Below, piece by piece: positions 1 to 5,307 of a DNA stretch of 5,307 nt (position 1 is its first letter; every line of letters starts with the position of its first letter). The notes beneath the pieces were generated by a model. The model did no database searches, was not told the origin of the DNA, and saw only the letters and a program-made list of their open reading frames with translations. The DNA lies in assembly GCA_937890135.1 (NCBI GenBank), contig CALBYC010000144.1, forward strand, positions 1 through 5,307, given 5' to 3'. This stretch comes from an uncultured Parabacteroides sp. Its GTDB lineage: Bacteria > Bacteroidota > Bacteroidia > Bacteroidales > Tannerellaceae. A program made the position numbers and the translations under genes.

Positions 1-54
1 ACCCGCGACCCTAACCTTGGCAAGGTTATGCTCTACCAACTGAGCTACTTCCGC
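1..54 (-). tRNA. tRNA-Gly (anticodon GCC), 3' part cut by window edge
   Basis: Read on the minus strand, this is the 5' two-thirds of a tRNA that decodes GGC/GGU glycine codons. Position 54 is the first base of the acceptor strand GCGGAAG. U8 and A9 follow, then a D-arm with GCUC/GAGC pairing and the AGUUGGUA loop. The anticodon stem is UAACC/GGUUA around a 7-base loop UUGCCAA. The anticodon GCC is at 21-19. The variable region GGGUC, the T-stem 5' strand GCGGG and the first T-loop base are present. The rest of the T-arm and the 3' acceptor strand lie beyond base 1, so the gene is partial only because of the window boundary. It has its own consensus promoter about 50 bp upstream. Other tRNAs may follow outside the window. 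Confidence 0.96.
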
Positions 55-104
55 ATTACTTCGTATCAGGATTTTTCAATCTCTATTGTTCCCGATTGCG
101 AATG

Positions 105-135
105 CAAAGGTAAGGAATATTTTTATATCACCAAA
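105..135 (-). promoter_or_regulatory. Bacteroides-type promoter for tRNA-Gly
   Basis: On the minus strand a TTTG (135-132) is followed by exactly 19 bases and then TACCTTTG (112-105). This matches the primary-sigma consensus of Bacteroides (-33 TTTG, -7 TAnnTTTG) at every defined position and at the known spacing. Transcription would start around 95-100, giving a leader of roughly 45 nt that RNase P would remove from the tRNA 5' end at 54. The element lies wholly in the gap after the lipoprotein stop codon. It therefore makes the tRNA independent of the argH unit, although readthrough from upstream is not excluded because no clear terminator separates them. Confidence 0.85.
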
Positions 136-151
136 CTTTTATGTGACAAAA

Positions 152-598
152 TTAATTGGAAACATATATTTTGTTTCCATTCATACCGACATTATACCGC
201 TTTAGTCCCTGAGTGGCAGGTCCTTTCAGCACAGCACCGGCATTTTCATAAATGCCGAATTCCGAGCCGCACTTAGGACAAACAGCCTTGATATGATTTT
301 CATCCACGTCGATACGTATGGACGCTTTCATCTCATGCGGGCATGACAAGTCAAAAGCATAATACCCGTCATATCCGTTATAGACCATCACGCCACCCAA
401 GCCTGTCCGTTCAACGGCAGACAGACCTGGTGTTTGCCCATAAATGAAGTTCTTATATGCCATCGCAGTTTTCAAGTCTTTGTCTTCGTAAGCCAAGTCA
501 AGCTCCAAATAAACCGGACAGCTCGGAAACAAATCATGTTCCACCTTTGTGCAAGACAAAACCAAAAACAATGCCAATAATCCAAATAAACGATTCAT
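152..598 (-). CDS. Rieske-like [2Fe-2S] domain lipoprotein with altered ligand motif
   Basis: This 148-residue protein is predicted to be exported and lipid-anchored. Residues 1-15 form a short hydrophobic signal (an Arg, then a Leu/Phe-rich core) ending in the lipobox LVLSC, with Cys16 as the acylation site. From about residue 60 to the end it resembles a Rieske domain: C86-P-H88, 18 residues, then C107-P-K-C110 followed by GSEFGIYENAG and GPATQGLKRY, the usual G-x-F and GPA..L..Y pattern after the second ligand pair. In classical Rieske proteins the second pair is CxxH; here His is replaced by Cys110 (codon TGC, 271-269). If a cluster binds, it would have three Cys and one His, or it may bind another metal. 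The start lies 7 bp after argH, implying co-transcription and probably translational coupling. The substrate and electron partner are unknown. The domain call is fairly sure, the function is not. Confidence 0.8.
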   Translation of the reverse strand: MNRLFGLLALFLVLSCTKVEHDLFPSCPVYLELDLAYEDKDLKTAMAYKNFIYGQTPGLSAVERTGLGGVMVYNGYDGYYAFDLSCPHEMKASIRIDVDENHIKAVCPKCGSEFGIYENAGAVLKGPATQGLKRYNVGMNGNKIYVSN

Positions 599-605
599 GC
601 TCTTT

Positions 606-1946
606 TCAACTATTCAACAAAGCTTCCTCGGCAGCGTTTACTTTCTCGAAGTCAAAGCCTTCAACGATTTTGTGCATCAAGCTGGCAATCGCCTGAGTAC
701 ATAAATTCCCAATACTGCCTTCATGGGTATGGTGAATCTCTTTGTCGGCCACAAACGTCCCCGCCTCGATTGCCAATCCCACTTGTTTGTAAGCGTCACG
801 GAACGGCACGCCCGACAAAACTAAACGGTTCACCTCTTCCACGCTGAACATCGGCGCATACTTCTCGTCATCCAATATATGCTCGTTTACTCTGATTTCG
901 CGCATCATGTGGGTAACCATCCGTAAGCAGTCTTCCAATTCGCCAAAAGAAGGCAGAAAAATCTCTTTGATTATCTGCAAGTCCCGGAAATAGCCCGAAG
1001 GAAGGTTATTGCATATCAAGGTAATTTGATTGGGCAATCCTTGTATTTTGTTGCATTTGGCCCTTGTCAATTCAAACACGTCGGGGTTTTTCTTGTGGGG
1101 CATGATGCTGGAACCCGTGGTAAATTGGTCGGGCAGTTTGATAAATCCAAAATTCTGGCTGTTAAACAGGCAGGAATCAAAAGCTAACTTCGACAAAGTC
1201 CCGGCTATACCCGCCATGGCAAAGGCTACCGTGCGTTCCATTTTTCCTCTGCCCATTTGAGCGTACACCACATTATAGTCCATCGAGTCAAATCCCAACA
1301 AGTCGGTGGTCATCTGCCTGTTTAACGGGAATGAAGAACCATACCCTGCAGCGGAGCCCAAGGGATTCCGGTTGCATATTTTATAAGCAGCTTGAAGCAG
1401 CTGCATGTCATCCGCCAGACTTTCCGCATAAGCACCGAACCATAAACCGAAAGACGAAGGCATAGCTATTTGCAAATGTGTATATCCAGGCATCAGCACA
1501 TGCTTGAAACGTTCACTCTGCTCTTGGAGGACAAAGAACAAATCTTCAACCAGATGAACCATCTTTTGTATTTCGGCCCTTGTGAACAATTTCAAGTCGA
1601 CCAGCACTTGGTCATTCCTTGAACGACCGCTATGTATCTTTTTCCCTATGTCGCCCAACTTGCGGGTCAACATCAGCTCTACTTGAGAATGAACATCTTC
1701 AATGCCCTCTTCAATCACGAACTTTCCGCTCTCAGCTATTTGATAAATATTTTTCAGTTCCGCCAAAAGCAATTTCAGTTCTTCAGGTTGCAATAACCCG
1801 ACACTTTCAAGCATGGTGATGTGTGCCATCGAGCCCAGCACGTCATACTTTGCCAGATAAAGATCCATTTCCCGGTCCCGTCCTACTGTAAAGACATCCA
1901 CCTCATGGTCTACCTGAATATTTTTCTCCCACAGTTTTTGTGCCAT
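606..1946 (-). CDS. argH: Argininosuccinate lyase
   Basis: ArgH catalyses the last step of arginine synthesis, splitting argininosuccinate into arginine and fumarate. It is a cytoplasmic homotetramer of the fumarase/aspartase superfamily. The 446 residues are close to the family length. Visible conserved blocks are HSGRSRNDQ (105-113), GYTHLQ (154-159, with the catalytic-region His157), NPLGSAAGYG (194-203) and the superfamily signature GSSIMPHKKNP (278-288), whose serine loop supplies the catalytic base. The C-terminal part contains FSVEEVNRLV and PFRDAYKQVG, typical of ArgH. Two deviations from many homologues are KLWEKN in place of the usual KLWGGRF opening, and MPHKKNP rather than MPQKKNP. 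Both are probably lineage features and not defects. The ATG at 1946 is chosen because the conserved N-terminus begins there. It follows a hairpin/T-tract and a palindrome, and is followed closely by the Rieske-like lipoprotein gene. Confidence 0.97.
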   Translation of the reverse strand: MAQKLWEKNIQVDHEVDVFTVGRDREMDLYLAKYDVLGSMAHITMLESVGLLQPEELKLLLAELKNIYQIAESGKFVIEEGIEDVHSQVELMLTRKLGDIGKKIHSGRSRNDQVLVDLKLFTRAEIQKMVHLVEDLFFVLQEQSERFKHVLMPGYTHLQIAMPSSFGLWFGAYAESLADDMQLLQAAYKICNRNPLGSAAGYGSSFPLNRQMTTDLLGFDSMDYNVVYAQMGRGKMERTVAFAMAGIAGTLSKLAFDSCLFNSQNFGFIKLPDQFTTGSSIMPHKKNPDVFELTRAKCNKIQGLPNQITLICNNLPSGYFRDLQIIKEIFLPSFGELEDCLRMVTHMMREIRVNEHILDDEKYAPMFSVEEVNRLVLSGVPFRDAYKQVGLAIEAGTFVADKEIHHTHEGSIGNLCTQAIASLMHKIVEGFDFEKVNAAEEALLNS

Positions 1947-1957
1947 TGTCTTAATTA

Positions 1958-1976
1958 TTTATAGTTATGCTATAAA
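1958..1976. promoter_or_regulatory. Palindrome in the argH leader, possible operator
   Basis: A perfect 7-bp inverted repeat, TTTATAG-N5-CTATAAA, lies 12-30 bases before the argH start codon. Its 19-bp span and A/T-rich half-sites are about the size of a dimeric repressor site. One arm contributes to the terminator T-tract and the other contains a TATAAA. It does not obviously match the E. coli ARG box, so ArgR binding is only a guess. It could equally be a weak RNA hairpin close to the start codon, or chance in A/T-rich DNA. Confidence 0.35.
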
Positions 1977-2021
1977 AAAGATGCAAGGAAACCTGAGTTT
2001 TTCCTTCTATCAAGTTTCCTT
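1974..2021 (-). terminator. Probable intrinsic terminator after the pyrE-SRPBCC unit
   Basis: On the minus strand AAGGAAACTTGA (2021-2010) pairs with TCAGGTTTCCTT (1996-1985). This is a 12-bp stem with one U-G wobble and a 13-base loop. Five bases later comes a run of six T (1979-1974). It starts 18 bases after the SRPBCC stop codon, the expected place for an operon end. The stem is only moderately G/C-rich and is separated slightly from the T-run, so termination may be partial. It could also act as an attenuator-like element in the argH leader, since the argH ATG is just 27 bases past the T-run. Confidence 0.6.
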
Positions 2022-2039
2022 CTTTTTACTGTTTCCCTT

Positions 2040-2450
2040 TCAATAGGATAGAGTAGCCAAAACATTTGCTATCCGGTTGATAGCTTCTTGCAATGGTTTT
2101 TCCACCATCGGCTTGATAAACGGATTAAGTTCCGCCCTGGCCGTCAAACGCATTCTCGTGTCCGATTCAGCAACCTGTTTTAACTGAATCCACAGAAATA
2201 GCGGAAGCGGTGAATTTGTTGTTGCAAATTTAATGGTCTTGTTTGGTTCCCGTTCCACAATCTTGAATGTGATTTTTCCTACAGGGCTTACAGAGAAGCT
2301 ACAGGAATCTTTGTCAAATTCAAAATCCTTTATCTTATCTTGAGGAATACGATCCCTAATTTTTTCCAAATTAGAAAGGTCGGACAGCATTTCGAAGATA
2401 CGATCCTCATTTTGTGGAATCTGTTTGACTTCACTTACAAATTCTGCCAT
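2040..2450 (-). CDS. SRPBCC (START-like) family protein of unknown ligand
   Basis: This 136-residue soluble protein has no signal peptide or membrane segment. It shows the layout of a small SRPBCC/polyketide-cyclase-like fold: an N-terminal strand (FVSEVKQIPQ), a helical segment (EDRIFEMLSDLSNLEKI, about 15-31), a run of alternating beta strands through the middle (SCSFSVSPVGKITFKIVE, KTIKFATT, LFLWIQLKQV, TRMRLTARAEL), and a long C-terminal amphipathic helix (about 114-134) that would close over the hydrophobic cavity. Such proteins bind lipids or other hydrophobic ligands, or act as cyclases or chaperones; nothing here identifies the ligand. The gene starts 31 bp after the pyrE stop and is probably co-transcribed with it, but a role in pyrimidine metabolism is not shown. 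The family assignment rests on pattern and length and not on an invariant motif. Confidence 0.78.
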   Translation of the reverse strand: MAEFVSEVKQIPQNEDRIFEMLSDLSNLEKIRDRIPQDKIKDFEFDKDSCSFSVSPVGKITFKIVEREPNKTIKFATTNSPLPLFLWIQLKQVAESDTRMRLTARAELNPFIKPMVEKPLQEAINRIANVLATLSY

Positions 2451-2481
2451 GAGTCATCAAATAAGTATAACTAACGTATGA

Positions 2482-3120
2482 TTATTTATCAGAATCCCAA
2501 GCCGCTGGATCTTTTCTCCACTCTTGCAACACCTGTATGTCCGACTCGGCAATGTAGTCAGTCCTGACAGCTTCTTCCAAGACCGCATCATAATTGCTCA
2601 ATGTGTTCAAAGTCACTTTAGCTTCTTTGAAAGCATTGATTGCCACAGGGAAACCATAAGTGAATATAGCAACCATACCTATCACATCGCAGCCAAAGTT
2701 ACGCACCGCCTGCACAGCCTTCAAACTGCTTCCCCCCGTAGAAACCAAATCCTCAATGATAACGACTTTTGATCCTGGTTTCAATTCTCCTTCAATCAAA
2801 TTTTCCAATCCATGATCTTTCGGAGTAGAACGAATATATACGAATGGCAATCCCAACAAATCTGCCACCAAAGCTCCTTGTGCGATTGCACCCGTAGCCA
2901 CACCGGCGATTGCATCCACATTTTCATATTTTTCACTGATCATGCGCGCCAGTTCCAATTTAATAAAAGAGCGGACTGCTGGATATGAAAGAGTTTTACG
3001 ATTATCGTTGTAAATCGGAGATTTCCAACCTGATGCCCAGGTAAAAGGATTTGCCGGCTGCAATTTTACGGCTTTAATTTTTAACAGCTTCTCTGCTACT
3101 AATCTTTCCAGTGTTTTCAT
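2482..3120 (-). CDS. pyrE: Orotate phosphoribosyltransferase
   Basis: PyrE transfers the ribose-5-phosphate of PRPP to orotate, giving OMP in de novo UMP synthesis. It normally works as a dimer whose catalytic loop reaches across to the partner active site. The 212 residues match the family size. Visible features are the substrate-contact segment FTWASGWKSPIYNDNRK (26-42), the GVATGAIAQGALVADLLGLPFVYIR segment ending at R97, the flexible-loop residues K101-D-H103-G, and the PRPP-binding signature VVIIEDLVSTGGSS (119-132) with its two acidic residues. The loop reads RSTPKDHG, not the RKEAKDHG of enterobacteria, a known type of variation. The ATG at 3120 begins MKTLERLVAEKLL, a normal N-terminus. 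A 101-bp gap with a -7-like element separates it from comF, so it may have its own promoter. The SRPBCC gene follows. Confidence 0.97.
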   Translation of the reverse strand: MKTLERLVAEKLLKIKAVKLQPANPFTWASGWKSPIYNDNRKTLSYPAVRSFIKLELARMISEKYENVDAIAGVATGAIAQGALVADLLGLPFVYIRSTPKDHGLENLIEGELKPGSKVVIIEDLVSTGGSSLKAVQAVRNFGCDVIGMVAIFTYGFPVAINAFKEAKVTLNTLSNYDAVLEEAVRTDYIAESDIQVLQEWRKDPAAWDSDK

Positions 3121-3151
3121 ATCATCCTATCTTTTAGATTTTATTTTCTTG

Positions 3152-3159
3152 CAAAAATA
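3152..3159 (-). promoter_or_regulatory. Candidate -7 element of a pyrE promoter
   Basis: On the minus strand TATTTTTG matches the Bacteroides -7 consensus TAnnTTTG at all defined positions and lies 31 bases before the pyrE ATG. At the expected 19-bp spacing the -33 position reads CCTG where TTTG is expected, a poor match. The element sits in the only sizeable gap between comF and pyrE, which supports a separate transcription start, but the weak -33 keeps this tentative. Confidence 0.45.
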
Positions 3160-3221
3160 AGGAAAGATATGGACATAGCAGGTTCAGAACTCAATAATTT
3201 TCAATTTTCAGCAAATAATGG

Positions 3222-3914
3222 CTAATTACGAGGAACCGTAGACAGTGCGAAAGCTGATAATTTTATGTTTTTTATAGTTTCCAATTCATGTGCGCAAGCA
3301 TTGAAAGTCGAACCTGAAGTCATTACATCATCTATCAGGAGAACCCTTTTGCCCTGTAAGGAATAATGGTCCACCACCTCAAATACGTTTTCCATATTTT
3401 GCCATCTGCCATATACTTTCCTTTTCGTTTGTGTATCCGTTTTTACCTTTCTTTTCAACGTTGCCGTATCAATCGGGAGATTCAAGACAGAACTGACTCC
3501 CTTAGCAATCCATTCGGATTGATTATACCCTCTTTTTTCTTTCCGCCCCGGATGCAGCGGGACTGGCAAAAGTATATCTACCTGGCATATAGGATCATTC
3601 TGTTCCTTGTATTTCAAGAATGCCATCCTGCCTAAATAATAAGCCAATCTTTTGTTGCCATGGTATTTTAAATCATGTATAACTCTTCTCACTGTCGTCT
3701 CCCGCTTAAAAACGAGGTAGGCGGCGGCATGGCTAATTTCCGATTTGCCGGCAAACAATGAATTGATTTGTGTTTCCTTAAGAGGTGAGCAATACAACAA
3801 TTTGCCCATACAAGGCAAACAAAGATGTTCCTCGCCCTCTATCAATGGCCGGCCGCAGACTACACATAAATCGGGATAAAAAAGTTTTATGAAATCATGC
3901 CATATCTTCATCAT
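3222..3914 (-). CDS. comF: ComF-family phosphoribosyltransferase-like protein
   Basis: ComF-family proteins combine an N-terminal zinc ribbon with a type I phosphoribosyltransferase domain. In naturally transformable bacteria ComF helps imported single-stranded DNA enter recombination; in most other species its role is unresolved. Numbered from the ATG at 3914 (about 230 residues), the zinc site is C17-x2-C20 with C32-x2-C35. The segment VRRVIHDLKYHGNKRLAYYLG follows, then LPVPLHPGRKEKRGYNQSE (about 117-134), a family hallmark. The PRPP-loop signature VLLIDDVMTSGST is at about 191-203. The start is ambiguous between adjacent ATG codons at 3914 and 3911; a TTG at 3920 is also in frame but less likely. 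All overlap the end of recX (17 bp or more), indicating translational coupling. The family is secure; a competence role is not shown here. Confidence 0.9.
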   Translation of the reverse strand: MMKIWHDFIKLFYPDLCVVCGRPLIEGEEHLCLPCMGKLLYCSPLKETQINSLFAGKSEISHAAAYLVFKRETTVRRVIHDLKYHGNKRLAYYLGRMAFLKYKEQNDPICQVDILLPVPLHPGRKEKRGYNQSEWIAKGVSSVLNLPIDTATLKRKVKTDTQTKRKVYGRWQNMENVFEVVDHYSLQGKRVLLIDDVMTSGSTFNACAHELETIKNIKLSAFALSTVPRN

Positions 3915-4398
3915 AGTCAAAGTCTGTTTTGGTAGAAGAAAGTATTTTTTTCAAACAAGAGACTCCTTCCTGTGGTGTAAACCCGCGCCCAACAGCAAAA
4001 CGAAGCAACTTATAAAAACGTTCCCGTTCACTGGCGGCCTTGATTGTTTTGCTTTTTGATTTCAATAATGCCTGTAAGATGTCATTATATTCGCCTTCAT
4101 TTATCTCTAACATTGCATCATTGATGTCAGGAGCTGATATGCCTTTTTTTCTCAACTCACTAACAATCTTTATCCTGCCCCACAGGTTAAACTTCAATTT
4201 GTCATTGACAAATGCACGGGTAAAACGCTTTTCGTCCACAAACTTCTCTTGGATTATACGTAGTTTTATCCTTTCTTTTGCTTCCTCCGGCAGGCTCGAA
4301 GCTTCTAATTTTTTAGAAACGTCTTGCAAGCATCGCTCCGCCACAGAACAATATGAAGCCATCTTATGCAGCATCTCCGATTCTGATATTTCTTTCAT
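3895..4398 (-). CDS. recX: Regulatory protein RecX
   Basis: RecX binds RecA filaments and modulates, usually inhibits, strand-exchange activity in the cytoplasm. The 167-residue sequence shows the helical-repeat pattern of the family. It opens with a helix containing CSVAERCLQDVSKKLE (17-32), a typical RecX start. The best conserved part is FVDEKRFTRAFVNDKLKFNLWGRIKIVSELRKKGIS (53-88), containing the RF..AFV..K....GR.KI..EL..KGI pattern, followed by INDAMLEI. The C-terminus includes a third repeat (ASERERFYKLLRFAVGRGFTPQEGVSCLKKIL) and an acidic tail. Its ATG overlaps the prmC stop codon in an ATGA junction, and its own 3' end overlaps comF. recA is not adjacent. Confidence is high from the central motif, given the low conservation normal for this family. 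Confidence 0.9.
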   Translation of the reverse strand: MKEISESEMLHKMASYCSVAERCLQDVSKKLEASSLPEEAKERIKLRIIQEKFVDEKRFTRAFVNDKLKFNLWGRIKIVSELRKKGISAPDINDAMLEINEGEYNDILQALLKSKSKTIKAASERERFYKLLRFAVGRGFTPQEGVSCLKKILSSTKTDFDYDEDMA

Positions 4399-5234
4399 AG
4401 CTGTGCTTTTATGAATCTGTCTTTACCATTGTAATCAACGGACAACTCTATTTCATGGAAACATTCATGTTCTAATAAATTTATCATTTCTGTACCAAAT
4501 CGCTCGTTGATTTCAAAATAAAGGCATCCTCCTTTTTTCAAAAATTTTTTCCCCACATGAGCTATGCGCCGGTAAAACAATAATGGATCATCATTAGGTA
4601 CAAACAAAGCCAATTGAGGTTCATAATCCAATACATTATGTTCCATTGCATCTTTTTCGTTCTCCATGACATAGGGTGGATTGCTGACTATGCAATCGTA
4701 ATGTTTCAGCAAAGGTAATGATTCATCAGACAAAATATCCATTAACAACCAATCAATATCAACATTATTTTGCTTGGCATTCTCTTTTGCAACAATCAAG
4801 GCCTCTTCTGATATATCCACTGCTGTAACCTTGGATTTAGGCAACTCGGAAGCAAGCGATATGGCGATACATCCACTGCCTGTTCCAATATCCAATATCG
4901 TTGCTGGCTTCTTTTTGAAATCCTGAATAATCATTTGAACCAAGCCGGCCGTTTCCGGACGTGGAATCAATACGCTTGAAGTAAGATTAAAAGTATGTCC
5001 ACAAAATCTCGTTTTACCTATAATGTATTGTATAGGCTCAAACCTGGCCAAACGCTCAGTAGCATCTGTTATCTTTTTTTTTGTGTTTTCATCAAGTTCA
5101 TCTTCCATCATGATTAAACGGTACGGGGGGATACCAGCTAAATCTTCCATCAGCCAACAAATAAAGGATTTTATTTCACCTTCTCTATAAAACGGGGAGA
5201 GGCGTTCTCTAATGTATGCCACTGTAGATAACAT
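4395..5234 (-). CDS. prmC: Peptide chain release factor N5-glutamine methyltransferase
   Basis: PrmC (HemK) methylates the glutamine of the GGQ motif of release factors RF1 and RF2 using S-adenosylmethionine, improving translation termination. From the ATG at 5234 the protein has 279 residues, the usual length. The N-terminal helical domain that contacts the release factor (about 1-75) ends with the family motif EPIQYIIG (66-73). LIPRPETAGLV (89-99) follows, with Ala where most homologues have Glu. SAM motif I is DIGTGSGCIA (115-124), and the catalytic SNPPYV (184-189) binds the glutamine side chain. An in-frame TTG at 5261 would add nine residues but lies in the T-tract of a terminator, so the ATG is preferred. 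The last codons overlap recX by four bases (ATGA). Only 25 bp separate the ATG from the terminator, so the promoter is not evident. Confidence 0.96.
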   Translation of the reverse strand: MLSTVAYIRERLSPFYREGEIKSFICWLMEDLAGIPPYRLIMMEDELDENTKKKITDATERLARFEPIQYIIGKTRFCGHTFNLTSSVLIPRPETAGLVQMIIQDFKKKPATILDIGTGSGCIAISLASELPKSKVTAVDISEEALIVAKENAKQNNVDIDWLLMDILSDESLPLLKHYDCIVSNPPYVMENEKDAMEHNVLDYEPQLALFVPNDDPLLFYRRIAHVGKKFLKKGGCLYFEINERFGTEMINLLEHECFHEIELSVDYNGKDRFIKAQL

Positions 5235-5259
5235 ATGTATATATTTTGGGTAATGATAC

Positions 5260-5290
5260 AAAAAAAGCCGGGTCAGCGAACTGACCCGGC
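5260..5290 (-). terminator. Strong intrinsic terminator of an upstream minus-strand transcript
   Basis: On the minus strand GCCGGGTCAG (5290-5281) and CTGACCCGGC (5276-5267) form a perfect, G/C-rich 10-bp stem closed by a UUCG tetraloop. Seven T follow immediately (5266-5260). The T-run is only on the minus-strand side, which sets the direction. It probably ends a gene or RNA lying beyond the right edge. Because it stops just 25 bp before the prmC ATG, it also insulates, or possibly attenuates, transcription into prmC. Confidence 0.93.
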
Positions 5291-5294
5291 CCGT

Positions 5295-5307
5295 GTGCTC
5301 CTCGCAC
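5295..5307. repeat. Short inverted repeat at the right edge, next to the terminator
   Basis: GTGC-N5-GCAC can form a 4-bp stem just upstream (minus-strand sense) of the terminator hairpin, in a conspicuously G/C-rich stretch. It may be the 3' end of a structured RNA or untranslated region that continues outside the window. Too little is visible to name it, and a 4-bp stem can arise by chance. Confidence 0.2.

Noticed and set aside
113..151. Possible terminator between the lipoprotein and tRNA-Gly (TCAC...GTGA)
   Set aside because: The stem is only 4 bp with an 11-base loop and no proper T-run directly after it, and it overlaps the tRNA promoter.
28..276. Plus-strand open frame of 82 codons
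   Set aside because: It runs antisense through the tRNA, the tRNA promoter and the end of the lipoprotein gene, and its product has no recognisable domain.
278..288. MPHKKNP in ArgH (Gln to His) considered as an inactivating change, at residues 278-288 (window coordinates about 1083-1115)
   Set aside because: The coordinates given are residue numbers. The serine, Lys and Asn of the signature are intact, the gene is full length, and this position tolerates substitution, so it is more likely lineage variation than a defect.
1958..1986. E. coli-like promoter TTGCAT-N17-TATAAA upstream of argH on the minus strand
   Set aside because: The primary sigma of this phylum does not use this consensus. 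It would also leave only about five bases of leader before the ATG, in very A/T-rich DNA where TATAAA is common.
4040..4414. Plus-strand open frame of 124 codons, antisense to recX
   Set aside because: It lies almost wholly opposite the well-supported recX. The translation shows only the serine/leucine-rich look of an antisense shadow, with no motif or initiation signal.
5235..5261. TTG-initiated nine-residue extension of prmC
   Set aside because: The TTG overlaps the terminator T-tract, and the ATG at 5234 already gives the normal PrmC length and N-terminus.
5232..5262. TTTG-N19-TACATATG promoter-like pair before prmC
   Set aside because: The -7 match is imperfect and overlaps the prmC start codon, so transcription would begin inside the gene, with no suitable later start codon nearby. 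The TTTG is also part of the terminator T-run.

Overview
The window looks like chromosomal DNA from a member of the Bacteroidota, most likely Bacteroides or a close Bacteroidales relative. Three things suggest this. One promoter fits the Bacteroides primary-sigma consensus exactly (TTTG, 19 bp, TAnnTTTG) upstream of a tRNA gene. Gene starts lack strong Shine-Dalgarno sequences and sit in A/T-rich leaders. The proteins (an ArgH opening KLWEKN and carrying MPHKKNP, a small SRPBCC protein beside PyrE, a Rieske-like lipoprotein) have a Bacteroidales flavour. The genus is inferred, not proven.

Every supported gene is on the minus strand, so transcription runs from right to left. At the right edge a strong UUCG-capped intrinsic terminator (5260-5290) lies immediately before prmC (release-factor glutamine methyltransferase). 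prmC, recX (RecA modulator) and comF (zinc-ribbon phosphoribosyltransferase) form a compact block: prmC and recX share an ATGA junction, and recX and comF overlap by about 17-20 bp. After 101 bp holding a -7-like element come pyrE (orotate phosphoribosyltransferase) and a small SRPBCC/START-like protein. A hairpin plus U-tract follows that pair and is the likely terminator.

The next unit is argH (argininosuccinate lyase), followed after 7 bp by a lipoprotein with a Rieske-type domain. Its second ligand pair reads CPKC instead of the usual CxxH. Downstream, a consensus promoter drives tRNA-Gly(GCC), which is cut off by the left window edge.

The gene content is mostly housekeeping: release-factor modification, recombination control, pyrimidine and arginine biosynthesis, and glycine decoding. 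No mobile element, CRISPR array, phage gene, toxin-antitoxin pair or defence system was seen, and no stretch over 300 bp lacks a gene. The points most worth a second look are the variant Rieske ligand set and its linkage to argH, the hairpin and palindrome in the argH leader, and the terminator placed directly before prmC with no room for a normal promoter between them.
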